NCBI RefSeq assembly: GCF_005877905.1
Contig: NZ_SWDV01000031.1
Coordinates: forward strand, 50,507-114,506
Origin: Pseudomonas nicosulfuronedens
Lineage (GTDB): Bacteria > Pseudomonadota > Gammaproteobacteria > Pseudomonadales > Pseudomonadaceae
Direction: 5' to 3'
DNA: 64,000 nucleotides
Each line of letters starts with the position of its first letter. Positions within the stretch are counted from its first letter, which is position 1. Of this stretch, positions 49,117 through 59,515 are shown piece after piece. The position numbers and the translations under genes were made by a program. The notes beneath the pieces were generated by a model that did no database searches, was not told the origin of the DNA, and worked only from the letters and a program-made list of their open reading frames with translations.

Positions 49117-52100
49117 GCTTGCTCCAGGCGGGTGCCGAGGGTCCTGACCCATTCCAGGGCCTGGTCGAAGTCGAAATCGTCGATGGCGTAGCGCAGGGCT
49201 TCGAAGGCCTCGCGATGCTTGCCCTGGGCGGTACCCAGGCGCAGGCGCTCCAGCGCCTGGTCGTCGAGACCGCCACGGGAGAGCGCCAGTTGCAAGGCTT
49301 GCAGAGCATCGTGCAGGTCTTCCGAGGCCGCTTCGCCAACCGCTTCGGCGAAGGCGTCGGGCACCAGCGGTACCGATTCGCGAACAGTGGCGAACTCCAT
49401 GCGGACCCGCTCCAGCGCAGAGCCCAGCTGTTCAGCCGGACCATGTTCAGCGGCGCCTTCCAGCGCGCCGATGGCGCCGGCCAGGCGCGGCAGGGCGAGG
49501 TTGGCGGCGGCACCACGCAGACGGTGGGCGAGGGTGGTGATGCTGGTGCGGTCACCTTCGTTCACCGCGCTTTCCAGTGCGGCAAGGCTGGCTTCCTGCT
49601 CATCGAGGAAGCGCCCGATGGCCCGCGCCATGGGCAGCGGACCGCCCCACAGGCGCGCACCGGCAGCCCAGTCCAGGGTCGCCAGTGGTGTTGGCTCGCT
49701 GGCCTGTGAGCTGCGTACAGCGGGGGTGGCACCGAGCAGGCGGGCCATCTCATCCAGCAAGCCGGCGAGGTCCAGCGGTTTGCTGGCGAAACCGTTCATG
49801 CCGGCGTCGAGGGCGTTCTGCCGGTCGCGGTCGAGCACGCTGGCAGTGAGGGCGATGATCGGTACGGCCTCCGCACCGCGCTGTTGCTCGAGGGTGCGGA
49901 TGCGCCGGGTCGCTTCCAGGCCGTCCATGCCGGGCATCTGCACATCCATCAGGATCAGGTCGAAGTCCTGAGTGCTGTAGGCATCAACGGCGGCCTGTCC
50001 GTCGCCCACGCTGTGCGGGCGATGGCCCAGGCGGCGCAGATTCAGCTCCAGCAGCTCGACGTTCTGCGGCACGTCGTCGGCTACCAGAATGCGCAGTGGC
50101 GGCAGGTTCGGTGTGTGGCTGCGGGCTGCCGGTTGCACGCTGCGGCCGGTCGGCAGCGGCAGGTCGACGGTGAACACGCTGCCCCGGCCCACTTCGCTCT
50201 CCACGGTAATACGGCCACCCATCAGCTCCACCAGCTGACGCGAAATGGTGGTGCCAAGGCCCGTGCCGCCGAAGCGCCGGCTCATGGAGGCGTCGGCCTG
50301 GGCGAAGGGGTCGAAGATGCGCTCCAGGCGGTCGGCGGCGATGCCGATGCCGGTGTCGCGGATGGCCAGGCGCAGCGCGCCGGGTTCGCCGCTGATCACC
50401 AGCCGCACCTCGCCGCGCTCGGTGAACTTCACCGCGTTGCCCAGCAGGTTGGTCAGCACCTGCTGCAGGCGCAACGGGTCGCCCTGGAAGTACTCGCCGG
50501 CGCGCTGGCCGTAGTCGATCTGCAGGCTCAGCCCCTTGCGCTCGGCGGACAGCCGCAGCGCCGCGCAGACTTGCTCGCACAGTTCCGGCAGGGAGAAGTC
50601 GAGCGCTTCCAGCTCGATGGCGCCACGGTCCAGCTTGGCGGTGTCGAGGATGTCGTTGAGCAGGCCCAGCAGCGAGCGCGAGGCGTTCTGCACGGTGGTA
50701 AGGTAGCGCCGCTGGTTCTCTTCCAGCGGCGAATCCAGCAGCAGTTCGGTGAAGCCCATGATGGCGTTCATCGGCGTGCGGATTTCATGGCTCATGTTGG
50801 CGAGGAAGCTGCTGCGTGCGGCGGCGGCCTGTTCGGCGCGGTCGCGGGCGCTGCGCAGTTCCTGCTCCATGACGCGGCGCGGGGTGAGGTCGGTGGCCAG
50901 TTTCACTACCTTCACCGGCTTGCCGTCGAAGTCGAGGATCGGGTTGTAGGTGGCGTGGATCCACACCTCGCGCCCATCCTTGGCCAGGCGGCGGTACTCG
51001 CCGGCGCTGTGCTCGCCTTCGCGCAGCCCCTGCCAGAACGCCTGGTAGCGGGCGCTGGCGGCGACGTCCGGCGGGCAGAACAGGCTGTGGTGCTGGCCCA
51101 GCACCTCCGTCTCGCTGTAGCCGAAGAGTTCGAGGATGTTCTCGTTGGCGGCCAGGACACGGCCGTCCAGGTCGAATTCGATCAACGCCATGGCGCGGCC
51201 GATGGCAGTGACCTTGCCTTCGTACTCGTTGCTCAGCAGCTTGGTTTCGGTCTGGTCGAGCAGTACGCCGTCGATCCATTGCGGCCTGCCGGCCTCGTCG
51301 TAGCTGGCGCTGCCGCCTTCCCAGATCCAGTGTTCGGCGCCGCTGCGGTCGAACAGTCGATATTCGACGACATAGCTGCGGCGCTCGGCGATGGCGCGGC
51401 GTACTTCCTCATTCACCGCTTGCTGGTCGTCGGGGTGGTAGAGCTGGCCGAAAGTGATGCGCCTGGCGCTGAAGTCCTGTGCGGACCAGCCGGTGATGGC
51501 CTCGACCGCGTCACTGACGAACAGGGTGCTCCAGGGATCGTCCGGAAGGACGCGGAAGGCGATGCCGGGCATGTTGCGGATCAACGAGCGGTACTGCTCC
51601 TCGCTGGTGCGCAGGGCCTGCTCCATCACGCGGCGCTCGCTGATGTCGGCGACGAACACGACGAACCAGGGCTTGCCGTCGTGATCGGTGACGCCGAGGC
51701 TGACCCGTGCGGGGAATTCGCGGCCATCCCGGGTGAGGCCTTCCAGCTCCAGTTCGGAGTTGTGGAACTGGCGCTCGCCGCTGCGTTTGTAGTGCTCCAG
51801 GGCGACGCGGAACTGGTGTCCGTAGGCCTCGTTCATCAGCACCTGCATGGGCTGGCCGACCAGCTCGTGGGGGTGCCAGCCGAACAGGCGCAGCACCGCG
51901 TGGTTCACCGAGCGGATCACGCCGCTATGGTCGATGGTGAGGATGGCCTCGACGGCGGCGTCGAGCAGCGAATCCAGGTGCTTGCGCCGCCGCTGCAGCT
52001 CCTGGAACAGCTGGCGGTAGCGCAACAGGCCGTTTACCGCGGCGACGCAGATGCTCAGGCTGATGGTGGCCATGGACACCGCCATCGCCAGGTAGAAGCT

Positions 52101-52784
52101 GCCCTGCACGCCCTGCGGCACGCCGAACTCCTCGCGGCCGACGAAGCGTGCGGCGGCCATCCCGGTGTAGTGCATGCCGGCGATCGCCAGGCCCATCACC
52201 ACGCCGCTGACCAGGATCGTCAGGTTCGGCCGCATCCGCCCGCGCAGGCCGAAGCGCACCCACAGCGCGATCACCGCCAGCACCACGGCAACCAGTATCG
52301 ACAGGGTGAACATCCACGGGTCGTAGCGCAGCAACGGGGCCATCTGCATCGCTGCCATGCCGCTGTAGTGCATGGCACCGATACCCGCGCCGACCAGCAC
52401 GCCGCCGCCGATCAGTTGAAGGCGGCTGACGTTGCGACGGGCGAGCAGGCTCAGGGCGATCCACGAGGCGAACAGGCTCGGCAGGCCGGAGAGCAGGGTG
52501 ACCAGCGGGTCATAGCGCACCGCAGCGCAGAGCTGGAAGGACAGCATGCCGATGAAGTGCATCGCCCACACGCCGCCGCCGAGGGCCACCGCGCCGGTGC
52601 CGAGGGCCAACTGGCGGTAGAACGGGCTGCGCGCGAGCCGCGCCACGCCCGACAGTTGCAGGGCCATGGCCGAGGTGAAGATGGCGATGAGGATGGAGAG
52701 CAGGACCAATGCCGTGTTGTGCTCGCCGAAAACCAGCAGCGAAGGGGTGTCGCCGCTGTAGAAATATCGCTGCAGATCGAGCAT
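49113..52784 (-). CDS. MHYT-PAS hybrid histidine kinase with receiver and Hpt
   Basis: 1223 residues. Order: seven-helix MHYT sensor (1-240, repeated MHY motifs predicted to bind copper or respond to O2/CO/NO), three PAS domains (about 260-640), HisKA with H666 (MSHEIRTPMN), an HATPase domain, a receiver with D947 (LILMDVQMPG) and a C-terminal Hpt with H1087 (LAHRLRGAAANL). Phosphorelay His-Asp-His is therefore complete on one chain and can pass to the HD-GYP regulator encoded next. Membrane topology follows from the MHYT helices. The input signal is inferred only. Confidence 0.93.
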   Translation of the reverse strand: MLDLQRYFYSGDTPSLLVFGEHNTALVLLSILIAIFTSAMALQLSGVARLARSPFYRQLALGTGAVALGGGVWAMHFIGMLSFQLCAAVRYDPLVTLLSGLPSLFASWIALSLLARRNVSRLQLIGGGVLVGAGIGAMHYSGMAAMQMAPLLRYDPWMFTLSILVAVVLAVIALWVRFGLRGRMRPNLTILVSGVVMGLAIAGMHYTGMAAARFVGREEFGVPQGVQGSFYLAMAVSMATISLSICVAAVNGLLRYRQLFQELQRRRKHLDSLLDAAVEAILTIDHSGVIRSVNHAVLRLFGWHPHELVGQPMQVLMNEAYGHQFRVALEHYKRSGERQFHNSELELEGLTRDGREFPARVSLGVTDHDGKPWFVVFVADISERRVMEQALRTSEEQYRSLIRNMPGIAFRVLPDDPWSTLFVSDAVEAITGWSAQDFSARRITFGQLYHPDDQQAVNEEVRRAIAERRSYVVEYRLFDRSGAEHWIWEGGSASYDEAGRPQWIDGVLLDQTETKLLSNEYEGKVTAIGRAMALIEFDLDGRVLAANENILELFGYSETEVLGQHHSLFCPPDVAASARYQAFWQGLREGEHSAGEYRRLAKDGREVWIHATYNPILDFDGKPVKVVKLATDLTPRRVMEQELRSARDRAEQAAAARSSFLANMSHEIRTPMNAIMGFTELLLDSPLEENQRRYLTTVQNASRSLLGLLNDILDTAKLDRGAIELEALDFSLPELCEQVCAALRLSAERKGLSLQIDYGQRAGEYFQGDPLRLQQVLTNLLGNAVKFTERGEVRLVISGEPGALRLAIRDTGIGIAADRLERIFDPFAQADASMSRRFGGTGLGTTISRQLVELMGGRITVESEVGRGSVFTVDLPLPTGRSVQPAARSHTPNLPPLRILVADDVPQNVELLELNLRRLGHRPHSVGDGQAAVDAYSTQDFDLILMDVQMPGMDGLEATRRIRTLEQQRGAEAVPIIALTASVLDRDRQNALDAGMNGFASKPLDLAGLLDEMARLLGATPAVRSSQASEPTPLATLDWAAGARLWGGPLPMARAIGRFLDEQEASLAALESAVNEGDRTSITTLAHRLRGAAANLALPRLAGAIGALEGAAEHGPAEQLGSALERVRMEFATVRESVPLVPDAFAEAVGEAASEDLHDALQALQLALSRGGLDDQALERLRLGTAQGKHREAFEALRYAIDDFDFDQALEWVRTLGTRLEQA

Positions 52785-53042
52785 TGAACGAAGACCGTAC
52801 TGCGTGCCGAAGGCCCGGTGGAAGACGAGACTGGGGTGAGCAAAACACAGGATGACTGCAAATTGCCATCATTGTCGGTCGCTGCGCCCGCGAAGACCCC
52901 GCCACAGAGCAGGAATCGGACGAGTGGAAAGCTGGTGTTCGGAATCGAAGCTGAAACGATGCAGCAGGTGAGGCGACCGATAACGCGCTATCGGCGAATG
53001 GGGCGGGAAATTGAGCGTTTGCCGACGGCTGGCAGAGCCCAT

Positions 53043-53071
53043 GAAAAAGCCCGGCTGAGGCCGGACTTTTT
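53043..53071. terminator. Bidirectional intrinsic terminator
   Basis: A5-GCCCGGC, TGAG loop, GCCGGAC-T5 with one mismatch. It lies 18 bases past the minus-strand gene ending at 53090. Confidence 0.8.
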
Positions 53072-53089
53072 GCGGTACCTGTCTGTGGA

Positions 53090-53359
53090 TCAGGCGGGCA
53101 TGTGCCATTCCTGCAGACGGTAGCCTTCGCGGTTCAGCTCGTCACGGGCCTGGTTCAGCAGGCCTTCGAGCTGCTCCGGGTCGGAGTAGGCGGAGCTGGG
53201 AATGCGGGTGAGGCCCAGCAGACGGGCACCGGTACGATCGAGAACGGACAGGTCGAGGCTGCCGTCGCCCCCTTGGTCAACCCAGGTCACACAGTGGAAG
53301 GGTTGGAAGGCTCGTCCGGTGATCAGCAGAGCCTCGTTGAAACGAAGAGTCGCATGCAT
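53090..53359 (-). CDS. Small hypothetical protein (89 residues)
   Basis: The ATG at 53359 is preferred over upstream in-frame codons: AGAGAGA lies upstream and the remaining sequence starts MHATLRFNEALL. The protein is soluble and mixed alpha/beta, with one cysteine in FHCVTWVDQ. No family is recognised. It is a single gene with a terminator after it and a 245-base upstream region that contains no further gene. Confidence 0.6.
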   Translation of the reverse strand: MHATLRFNEALLITGRAFQPFHCVTWVDQGGDGSLDLSVLDRTGARLLGLTRIPSSAYSDPEQLEGLLNQARDELNREGYRLQEWHMPA

Positions 53360-53605
53360 GGTTGTGATCTCTCTGCGCGGTAATCCATTGCGAAGGTGGC
53401 GAAAGCGGTTCATCCACTTTCGTGTTCGTTCACGCAATTGATGGATTCAGAGTCGAAGAAAGTCACAACCCATGTCGCGGTTGTACACAAAATAGTCGCA
53501 AATAAAACTGTTTGAGTCGCTGTAGGCCCCGCCAGCCGTGGCCTGCAGCGATTCCAAGGGTGCGCCATCGCGTCGCACGCACCTGATATGACCGGCGACG
53601 AACGG

Positions 53606-55006
<1,401 letters not shown>

Positions 55007-55101
55007 GCAGTGTTCTCCGCAGTAGGAAAAAGGGGTGAATCGAGGTTAGTCGGCACTCGCCGGATCACCAGCGCAGAGCTCGGGATAAGCGTTACTCAAT
55101 T

Positions 55102-55121
55102 TATATTACGAACATAATATA
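55102..55121. promoter_or_regulatory. AT-rich perfect inverted repeat in the lpd/carboxypeptidase divergent region
   Basis: TATATTA, 6-base spacer, TAATATA. It lies 95 bases upstream of the lpd start and 96 bases before the M14 start, well placed to act on both genes. It may double as -10 regions. No regulator is assigned. Confidence 0.45.
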
Positions 55122-55217
55122 TGAGACCGCGCAAGTCACGCAGACATGACAGGCGAAGCGAGGAGGGCGAAAATGCGGGGCTTTGGCGCCTCAGGTTCGT
55201 GCGCCTACGGAGAATTC

Positions 55218-56339
55218 ATGAAGATCGACTGCGATTTCGACAGCGGCAACATCCAGGTCATCGACGACAGCGACCCGCGCCACGTGCGCCTGGCGCTGCG
55301 CCCGGACAGCAAAAGCCCGCACTTCCAGTGGTTCCACTTCAAGGCCGAGGGCCTGCAGCCCGGCCAGCAATACCAGTTCAGCCTGACCAATACCTCGGGC
55401 TCCAGCTACACCGGCGGCTGGCCGGGCTACAACGCCGTGGCGTCCTATGATCAGCGCGACTGGTTCCGTGTGCCCAGCACCTACGACGCCAACGGTTTGC
55501 ACTTCACGCTCGATGCCGAGCAGCCCCAGGCCTGGTTCGCCTACTTCGAGCCCTACAGCCGCGCGCGCCATGCCGAACTGGTGAAGCACGCCCAGGCCAA
55601 CGGTGCCGAACTGCTCGCCACGGGGCACAGCCTCGAAGGCCGCGAGCTGCCGTTGCTGCGTATCGGCAAGGGCGCGGCCGGCGCACGCAAGATCTGGCTG
55701 ATCGCCCAGCAGCATCCTGGCGAGCACATGGCTGAGTGGTTCATGGAAGGCCTGATCGAGCGCCTGCAATCCGGCGCGGCTGACATCCAGAGCCTGCTGG
55801 AGCGCGCCGACTTTTACCTGGTGCCGAACATGAACCCGGACGGCGCCTTCCACGGCCACCTGCGCACCAACGCCGCCGGCAAGGACCTCAACCGCGCCTG
55901 GGCCGCGCCCAGCGCCGAAGAGAGCCCCGAAGTGCTGTTCGTCCAGCAGCAGATGGCGAAATACGGCGTCGACCTGTTCCTCGACGTGCACGGCGATGAG
56001 GAAATCCCCTTCGTGTTCGCCGCCGGCTGCGAAGGCAACCCGGAGTTCACGCCGCGCCTGGATCGCCTGGAAAGCCTGTTCCGCGAGCGCCTGGAAGCCA
56101 ACGGCGAATTCCAGAGCGTGCACGGCTATCCGAAGGACGCCCCGGGCCAGGCCAACCTGACCCTGGCCTGCAACCATGTCGGCCGCACCTACGACTGCCT
56201 GTCGCTGACCCTGGAAATGCCGTTCAAGGACCACAACCTGTCGCCCAATGTGCGTACCGGGTGGAGCGGGGCGCGTTCCAAGGCGTTGGCCGGCGCGGTA
56301 CTGGCCACCATCGGCAGCCTGGTCGACGAGTTACGCTGA
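55218..56339 (+). CDS. M14 cytosolic-carboxypeptidase-like zinc peptidase
   Basis: 373 residues from the ATG at 55218 (ACGGAGA upstream); the longer frame has no ribosome site. Zinc ligands H166 and E169 (QHPGEHMAEW) and H258 (LDVHGDEE), the catalytic E333 (LEMPFKD) and the substrate-binding NR pair (KDLNRAW) are present, with the N-terminal beta domain typical of the CCP/AGBL subfamily. Family members remove C-terminal or side-chain glutamates from proteins or peptides; the bacterial substrate is unknown. It is soluble with no signal peptide. Confidence 0.9.
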   Translation: MKIDCDFDSGNIQVIDDSDPRHVRLALRPDSKSPHFQWFHFKAEGLQPGQQYQFSLTNTSGSSYTGGWPGYNAVASYDQRDWFRVPSTYDANGLHFTLDAEQPQAWFAYFEPYSRARHAELVKHAQANGAELLATGHSLEGRELPLLRIGKGAAGARKIWLIAQQHPGEHMAEWFMEGLIERLQSGAADIQSLLERADFYLVPNMNPDGAFHGHLRTNAAGKDLNRAWAAPSAEESPEVLFVQQQMAKYGVDLFLDVHGDEEIPFVFAAGCEGNPEFTPRLDRLESLFRERLEANGEFQSVHGYPKDAPGQANLTLACNHVGRTYDCLSLTLEMPFKDHNLSPNVRTGWSGARSKALAGAVLATIGSLVDELR

Positions 56340-56391
56340 TTCGCGAGCGGGCGTGCATCGCGGTTTGTTATTGCCCGCCCCGGAGCTCTTC

Positions 56392-56479
56392 GTAGGACCG
56401 CGGGGGACGCTTGGTCCTTGCTTGCGAACACCGGGCTGCTCTGCGGCTGGGCGGGTTCGCGAGCAAGCTCGCTCCTACA
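56392..56479. repeat. REP pair
   Basis: GTAGGACCG...TTGCTTGCGAAC faces GTTCGCGAGCAAGCTCGCTCCTAC, the same two-unit arrangement as at 39701. Confidence 0.75.
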
Positions 56480-56613
56480 GAAAGGTGCCTTTCCCGGCGA
56501 CGTCCTACATCCTTGGCGGCTGACCGTTCGGTTAATCCGCCGCAGGCAGTCGTTGAATCTTCCTACCCGCGTGCTAATCCAAAGAGTGAGGCATACAAGT
56601 TCAGGAGGTAGGT

Positions 56614-56769
56614 ATGACTCGTCATCGGAAGCTGTTGACCCCGCAGGTCATCGAAGACTTGCAGGAACGCATGGACGCCCTGGAAGAACTGGACTTCAGA
56701 GAGCGCCGTGAAGTGCGCAAGAACCGCTCGGGCGAACACAGGCCACGCGCCCATCTCGGCATGGCCTGA
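56614..56769 (+). CDS. 51-residue basic small protein
   Basis: ATG at 56614 has a textbook AGGAGGTA at 56603-56609. The peptide has a predicted helix with heptad-like LQERMDALEELDFRERREVR and a basic tail (KNRSGEHRPRAHLG), total charge strongly mixed. No family is recognised. It is well placed as a real gene by its ribosome site and its single intact frame; function unknown. Confidence 0.7.
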   Translation: MTRHRKLLTPQVIEDLQERMDALEELDFRERREVRKNRSGEHRPRAHLGMA

Positions 56770-57094
56770 GCAAGTGGGCCGCACTGGCGTCAGCGCCAGC
56801 CAAGGAGACACGACAAGGCCGATTCGGCATCGCGCCGGACCGGCCTTGCGTGACGTTATTCACTCCTTCATTCATTTCGTCGGACGGTCTCCCGCATTCC
56901 GCGCTGTAGTTTCTCTCCTGTCATCCATTTCCCCTCTGTAAGCGGCTCCCTAGAGCGGTTCGTATCTGTAACGTCCGGCTTGTCCAGTAGCGGATGTCTT
57001 ACAAAAAACCGACTGAAAACTTGAACTGCTTCACATAAAATCGGGTCTTCCGTTAGCGCATTTCGCTCTACCCGCAGCCGTCAGAAGTAGCCCC
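56770..57094. other. 325-base intergenic region
   Basis: No gene is supported. It holds a CAAGGCCG/CGGCCTTG hairpin (about 56814-56848) without a T-tract, and must hold the promoter of the 57095 gene. The sequence becomes AT-richer after 56980. Confidence 0.5.
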
Positions 57095-57487
57095 ATGGAA
57101 AACCACAGTACCCCCCTGGGTCCGGTTCCCGCTCACCTGGTCCGTGAAGCCGTGGCCAAGAAAACGGGACTCGGCTGGGTGGTCGAGTTCAACGTCGCCA
57201 CCTGGCTCAACCTGGCCGTGCGCGACGACACCGCCATCGCGCTCAAGATCAGCTACCTGGACGGCGAAAAGCCCCGGGAAGTGCTGGTCGACAAGGGCAG
57301 CATCTTCGGCGCCCAGCGCATCCTGCTGTGCGGCATCGCCCGCCTGGGGGTGAACCAGAAGCTGGAGTCCATGAGCCTGTCGCTGGAAACCCGTGCGCCC
57401 ATCCAGTCGCTGCTGGTCGAGGAACTCTTCGTCCAGGCCGTCGAGCGCCAGAGCGAAAAGAAGAACGGCACCCGCAAGGCCCGTTGA
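57095..57487 (+). CDS. Hypothetical protein (130 residues)
   Basis: Soluble mixed alpha/beta sequence with hydrophobic strand candidates VVEFNVATWLNLAV and REVLVDKGSIFGAQRILLCGIARLG, ending in a lysine-rich tail. No recognised domain. The start at 57095 has only a weak ribosome site. It lies 325 bases after the 51-residue gene and is followed by a thioesterase gene. Confidence 0.6.
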   Translation: MENHSTPLGPVPAHLVREAVAKKTGLGWVVEFNVATWLNLAVRDDTAIALKISYLDGEKPREVLVDKGSIFGAQRILLCGIARLGVNQKLESMSLSLETRAPIQSLLVEELFVQAVERQSEKKNGTRKAR

Positions 57488-57624
57488 CGCTTCAGCGCCA
57501 GTGGATCGCCTGAGCAACGCCATCGGCGGGCATTCCCGTCATGCATGAAGCTACGCCGGGCTTGCGATCCGCCGGCAGGAGCGGGGAACATCGCCGGGCC
57601 CCACTCGAAGCTTCAGGAAGCTCC

Positions 57625-58077
57625 ATGCCCCTCGATATCGAACAGCTCAAGCTCTACACCGCCCACCGTGGCATCGCCATTCCCATGCTCGATTTCCTGC
57701 AGTTCCGCCACGCCCCGGCGGAAGACGGAAACGGGCCGGATCGTCTGGTCGTACGCGTCGAACCGCAGCACGTGAACGGCTGGGCCAACGCCCATGGCGG
57801 GCTGATCATGACCCTGCTCGACGTCGCCATGGCGCTGAGTGCCAGCGATGCCGACGAGGCCGGACGCGGCGTAGTGACGGTGGAGATGAAGACCAATTTC
57901 CTGCGACCCGGCGGAGCAGTGGGCGAAGTGCTCGAAGCCCTTGGTAGTGTGCGCCACCACACCCGTTCCATCGCCTTCTGCGAGGCCGAGCTGCGCAACA
58001 GTGCCGGCGTAGTCGTTGCTTCCGCGTCCGGCACCTTCAAGTACGTCAACAAGCCGCGCCCGCTGGCCGACGCCTGA
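57625..58077 (+). CDS. PaaI-family acyl-CoA thioesterase
   Basis: 150 residues from the ATG at 57625 with AGGAAG upstream. The hotdog segment GWANAHGGLIMTLLDVAMALSA is the classic PaaI/YdiI motif with the HGG and catalytic aspartate, followed by VTVEMKTNFLRPGG. It hydrolyses small or aromatic acyl-CoAs; the substrate is unknown. It lies 138 bases past the 130-residue gene and ends in a terminator. Confidence 0.92.
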   Translation: MPLDIEQLKLYTAHRGIAIPMLDFLQFRHAPAEDGNGPDRLVVRVEPQHVNGWANAHGGLIMTLLDVAMALSASDADEAGRGVVTVEMKTNFLRPGGAVGEVLEALGSVRHHTRSIAFCEAELRNSAGVVVASASGTFKYVNKPRPLADA

Positions 58078-58096
58078 GTATTTTCCCTCCCGTTGG

Positions 58097-58126
58097 CGGC
58101 CGCAGACGGAACGCGGCCGTTTCTCT
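58097..58126 (+). terminator. Intrinsic terminator after the PaaI-like gene
   Basis: CGGCCGC, 9-base loop, GCGGCCG, then TTTCTC, 20 bases past the stop. Confidence 0.75.
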
Positions 58127-58291
58127 CCCTTGATGTCGCCTCGATATCAGCTCCGTTCAGCGGCTCGCCCGCGTCCTCAAGACTTTCTCGAGTCATAGGC
58201 TGTCCTATCGAAGAACGCTCTAGCACGGGCTTTGTAAGAAATAACTTTCACTGGCTGTAATGAATTCGTCATAAAGCGTGACTACATTTTT

Positions 58292-58309
58292 CTGTCATGA
58301 AAGTGTCAC
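58292..58309 (+). promoter_or_regulatory. Pho box upstream of ppk2
   Basis: CTGTCAT-GAAA-GTGTCAC matches the PhoB half-site pair CTGTCAT-N4-CTGTCAT at 12 of 14 positions. Half-site-like elements recur at 11-base steps (58292, 58303, about 58314). It lies 40 bases before the start codon. Confidence 0.75.
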
Positions 58310-58348
58310 TCGATGTGACTGAGCCAGTGACGGCACAAGGCAACCACC

Positions 58349-59266
58349 ATGCTGCTCGATGACAAGAACTTCCCACGACGCGTCCAGCGCGACCTGCTGG
58401 ACGACCGCGACGAAGAGCTCGAACTCGAACTGTTCGACGAGCTTTACGATTTCGAAGGGCTGCGCCACGGCAGCCTGCAGACCCATGAAGAACGTCTGGC
58501 GCGCCAGCGTTACTTCCACACGCTGTTCAGCCTGCAGGCCGAGCTGGTCAAGCTGCAGAACTGGGTGGTGAATACCGGCCACAAGGTCGTCATCCTCTTC
58601 GAAGGCCGCGACGCGGCGGGCAAGGGCGGGGTGATCAAGCGCATCACCCAGCGCCTGAATCCGCGCGTGTGCCGCGTCGCCGCGCTGCCCGCGCCGAACG
58701 ACCGCGAACAGACCCAGTGGTACTTCCAGCGCTACGTCTCGCACCTGCCGGCGGCAGGAGAGATCGTCCTGTTCGACCGCAGCTGGTACAACCGCGCCGG
58801 GGTCGAGCGGGTGATGGGCTTCTGCAACGACGAGCAGTACGAGGAATTCTTCCGCAGCGTGCCGGAGTTCGAGCGCATGCTCGTACGCTCCGGCATCCAG
58901 GTCATCAAGTACTGGTTTTCCATCTCAGACGAGGAGCAACACTACCGCTTCCTCAGCCGCATCCACGACCCGCTCAAGCAGTGGAAGCTCAGCCCCATGG
59001 ACCTGGAATCGCGGCGCCGCTGGGAGTCCTACACCAAGGCCAAGGAAGTGATGCTCGAACGCACCCACATCGCCGAAGCGCCCTGGTGGATCGTGCAGGC
59101 CGACGACAAGAAGCGCGCGCGGCTGAACTGCATCAGCCACCTGCTCAGCCAGATTCCCTACCAGGAAGTGCAGCAGCCCGCCGTCAGCCTGCCTGAGCGG
59201 CAGCGCCACGAAGGTTATCGCCGGCATCCCACGCCGCAGGAATTGCAGGTGCCGGAAGTCTACTGA
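58349..59266 (+). CDS. ppk2: Polyphosphate kinase 2 (PPK2 class I)
   Basis: 305 residues. Walker A GRDAAGKGG at 86-94, lid motif LFDRSWYNRAGVE (D143) and the C-terminal WWIVQADDKKRARLNCISHLL are the PPK2 signatures. Class I members phosphorylate nucleoside diphosphates (mainly GDP or ADP) from polyphosphate, linking phosphate storage to the nucleotide pool in the cytosol. A Pho box at 58292-58309 suggests PhoB control during phosphate limitation. REP repeats follow. Confidence 0.95.
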   Translation: MLLDDKNFPRRVQRDLLDDRDEELELELFDELYDFEGLRHGSLQTHEERLARQRYFHTLFSLQAELVKLQNWVVNTGHKVVILFEGRDAAGKGGVIKRITQRLNPRVCRVAALPAPNDREQTQWYFQRYVSHLPAAGEIVLFDRSWYNRAGVERVMGFCNDEQYEEFFRSVPEFERMLVRSGIQVIKYWFSISDEEQHYRFLSRIHDPLKQWKLSPMDLESRRRWESYTKAKEVMLERTHIAEAPWWIVQADDKKRARLNCISHLLSQIPYQEVQQPAVSLPERQRHEGYRRHPTPQELQVPEVY

Positions 59267-59283
59267 CCGGTACCGGTCGCTCT

Positions 59284-59315
59284 CGTAGGATGGTGTGGAG
59301 CGCAGCGATACCCAT
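59284..59315. repeat. Repeat unit (GGATGG...GGAGCG type)
   Basis: CGTAGGATGGTGTGGAGCG followed by CAGCGATACCCAT, the same unit as the inverted pair at 61350-61432 but without a partner here. Confidence 0.6.
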
Positions 59316-59375
59316 CGACAGGCTGTCCACCTTCAGCATGAGAATCCTGCGTTCCTGCTGCGCCTTATTGCATCT

Positions 59376-59442
59376 GCTCGCGAGCAAGCTCGCTCTTACA
59401 GCCAATCCCGCGTTTTTTGTAGGAGCGAGCTTGTTCGCGAAC
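59376..59442. repeat. REP pair
   Basis: GCTCGCGAGCAAGCTCGC and the complementary GTAGGAGCGAGCTTGTTCGC lie 18 bases apart (59376-59400 and 59418-59442). Confidence 0.75.
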
Positions 59443-59468
59443 GGCCTGCGCCGAACCGGCCCGCCATG

Positions 59469-59496
59469 AAAAAGCCGCCCCTAAGGGCGGCTTTTT
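59469..59496. terminator. Bidirectional intrinsic terminator
   Basis: A5-GCCGCC, CCTAAG loop, GGCGGC-T5, 20 bases past the end of the minus-strand 24-residue gene. Confidence 0.85.
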
Positions 59497-59515
59497 ACTG
59501 CGCCGCTGGCTGCAA

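Noticed and set aside
49884..52787. 967-residue plus-strand frame opposite the hybrid kinase
   Set aside because: Antisense shadow: low-complexity H/A/G/V/Q-rich translation, while the minus strand encodes MHYT, PAS, HisKA, receiver and Hpt domains.
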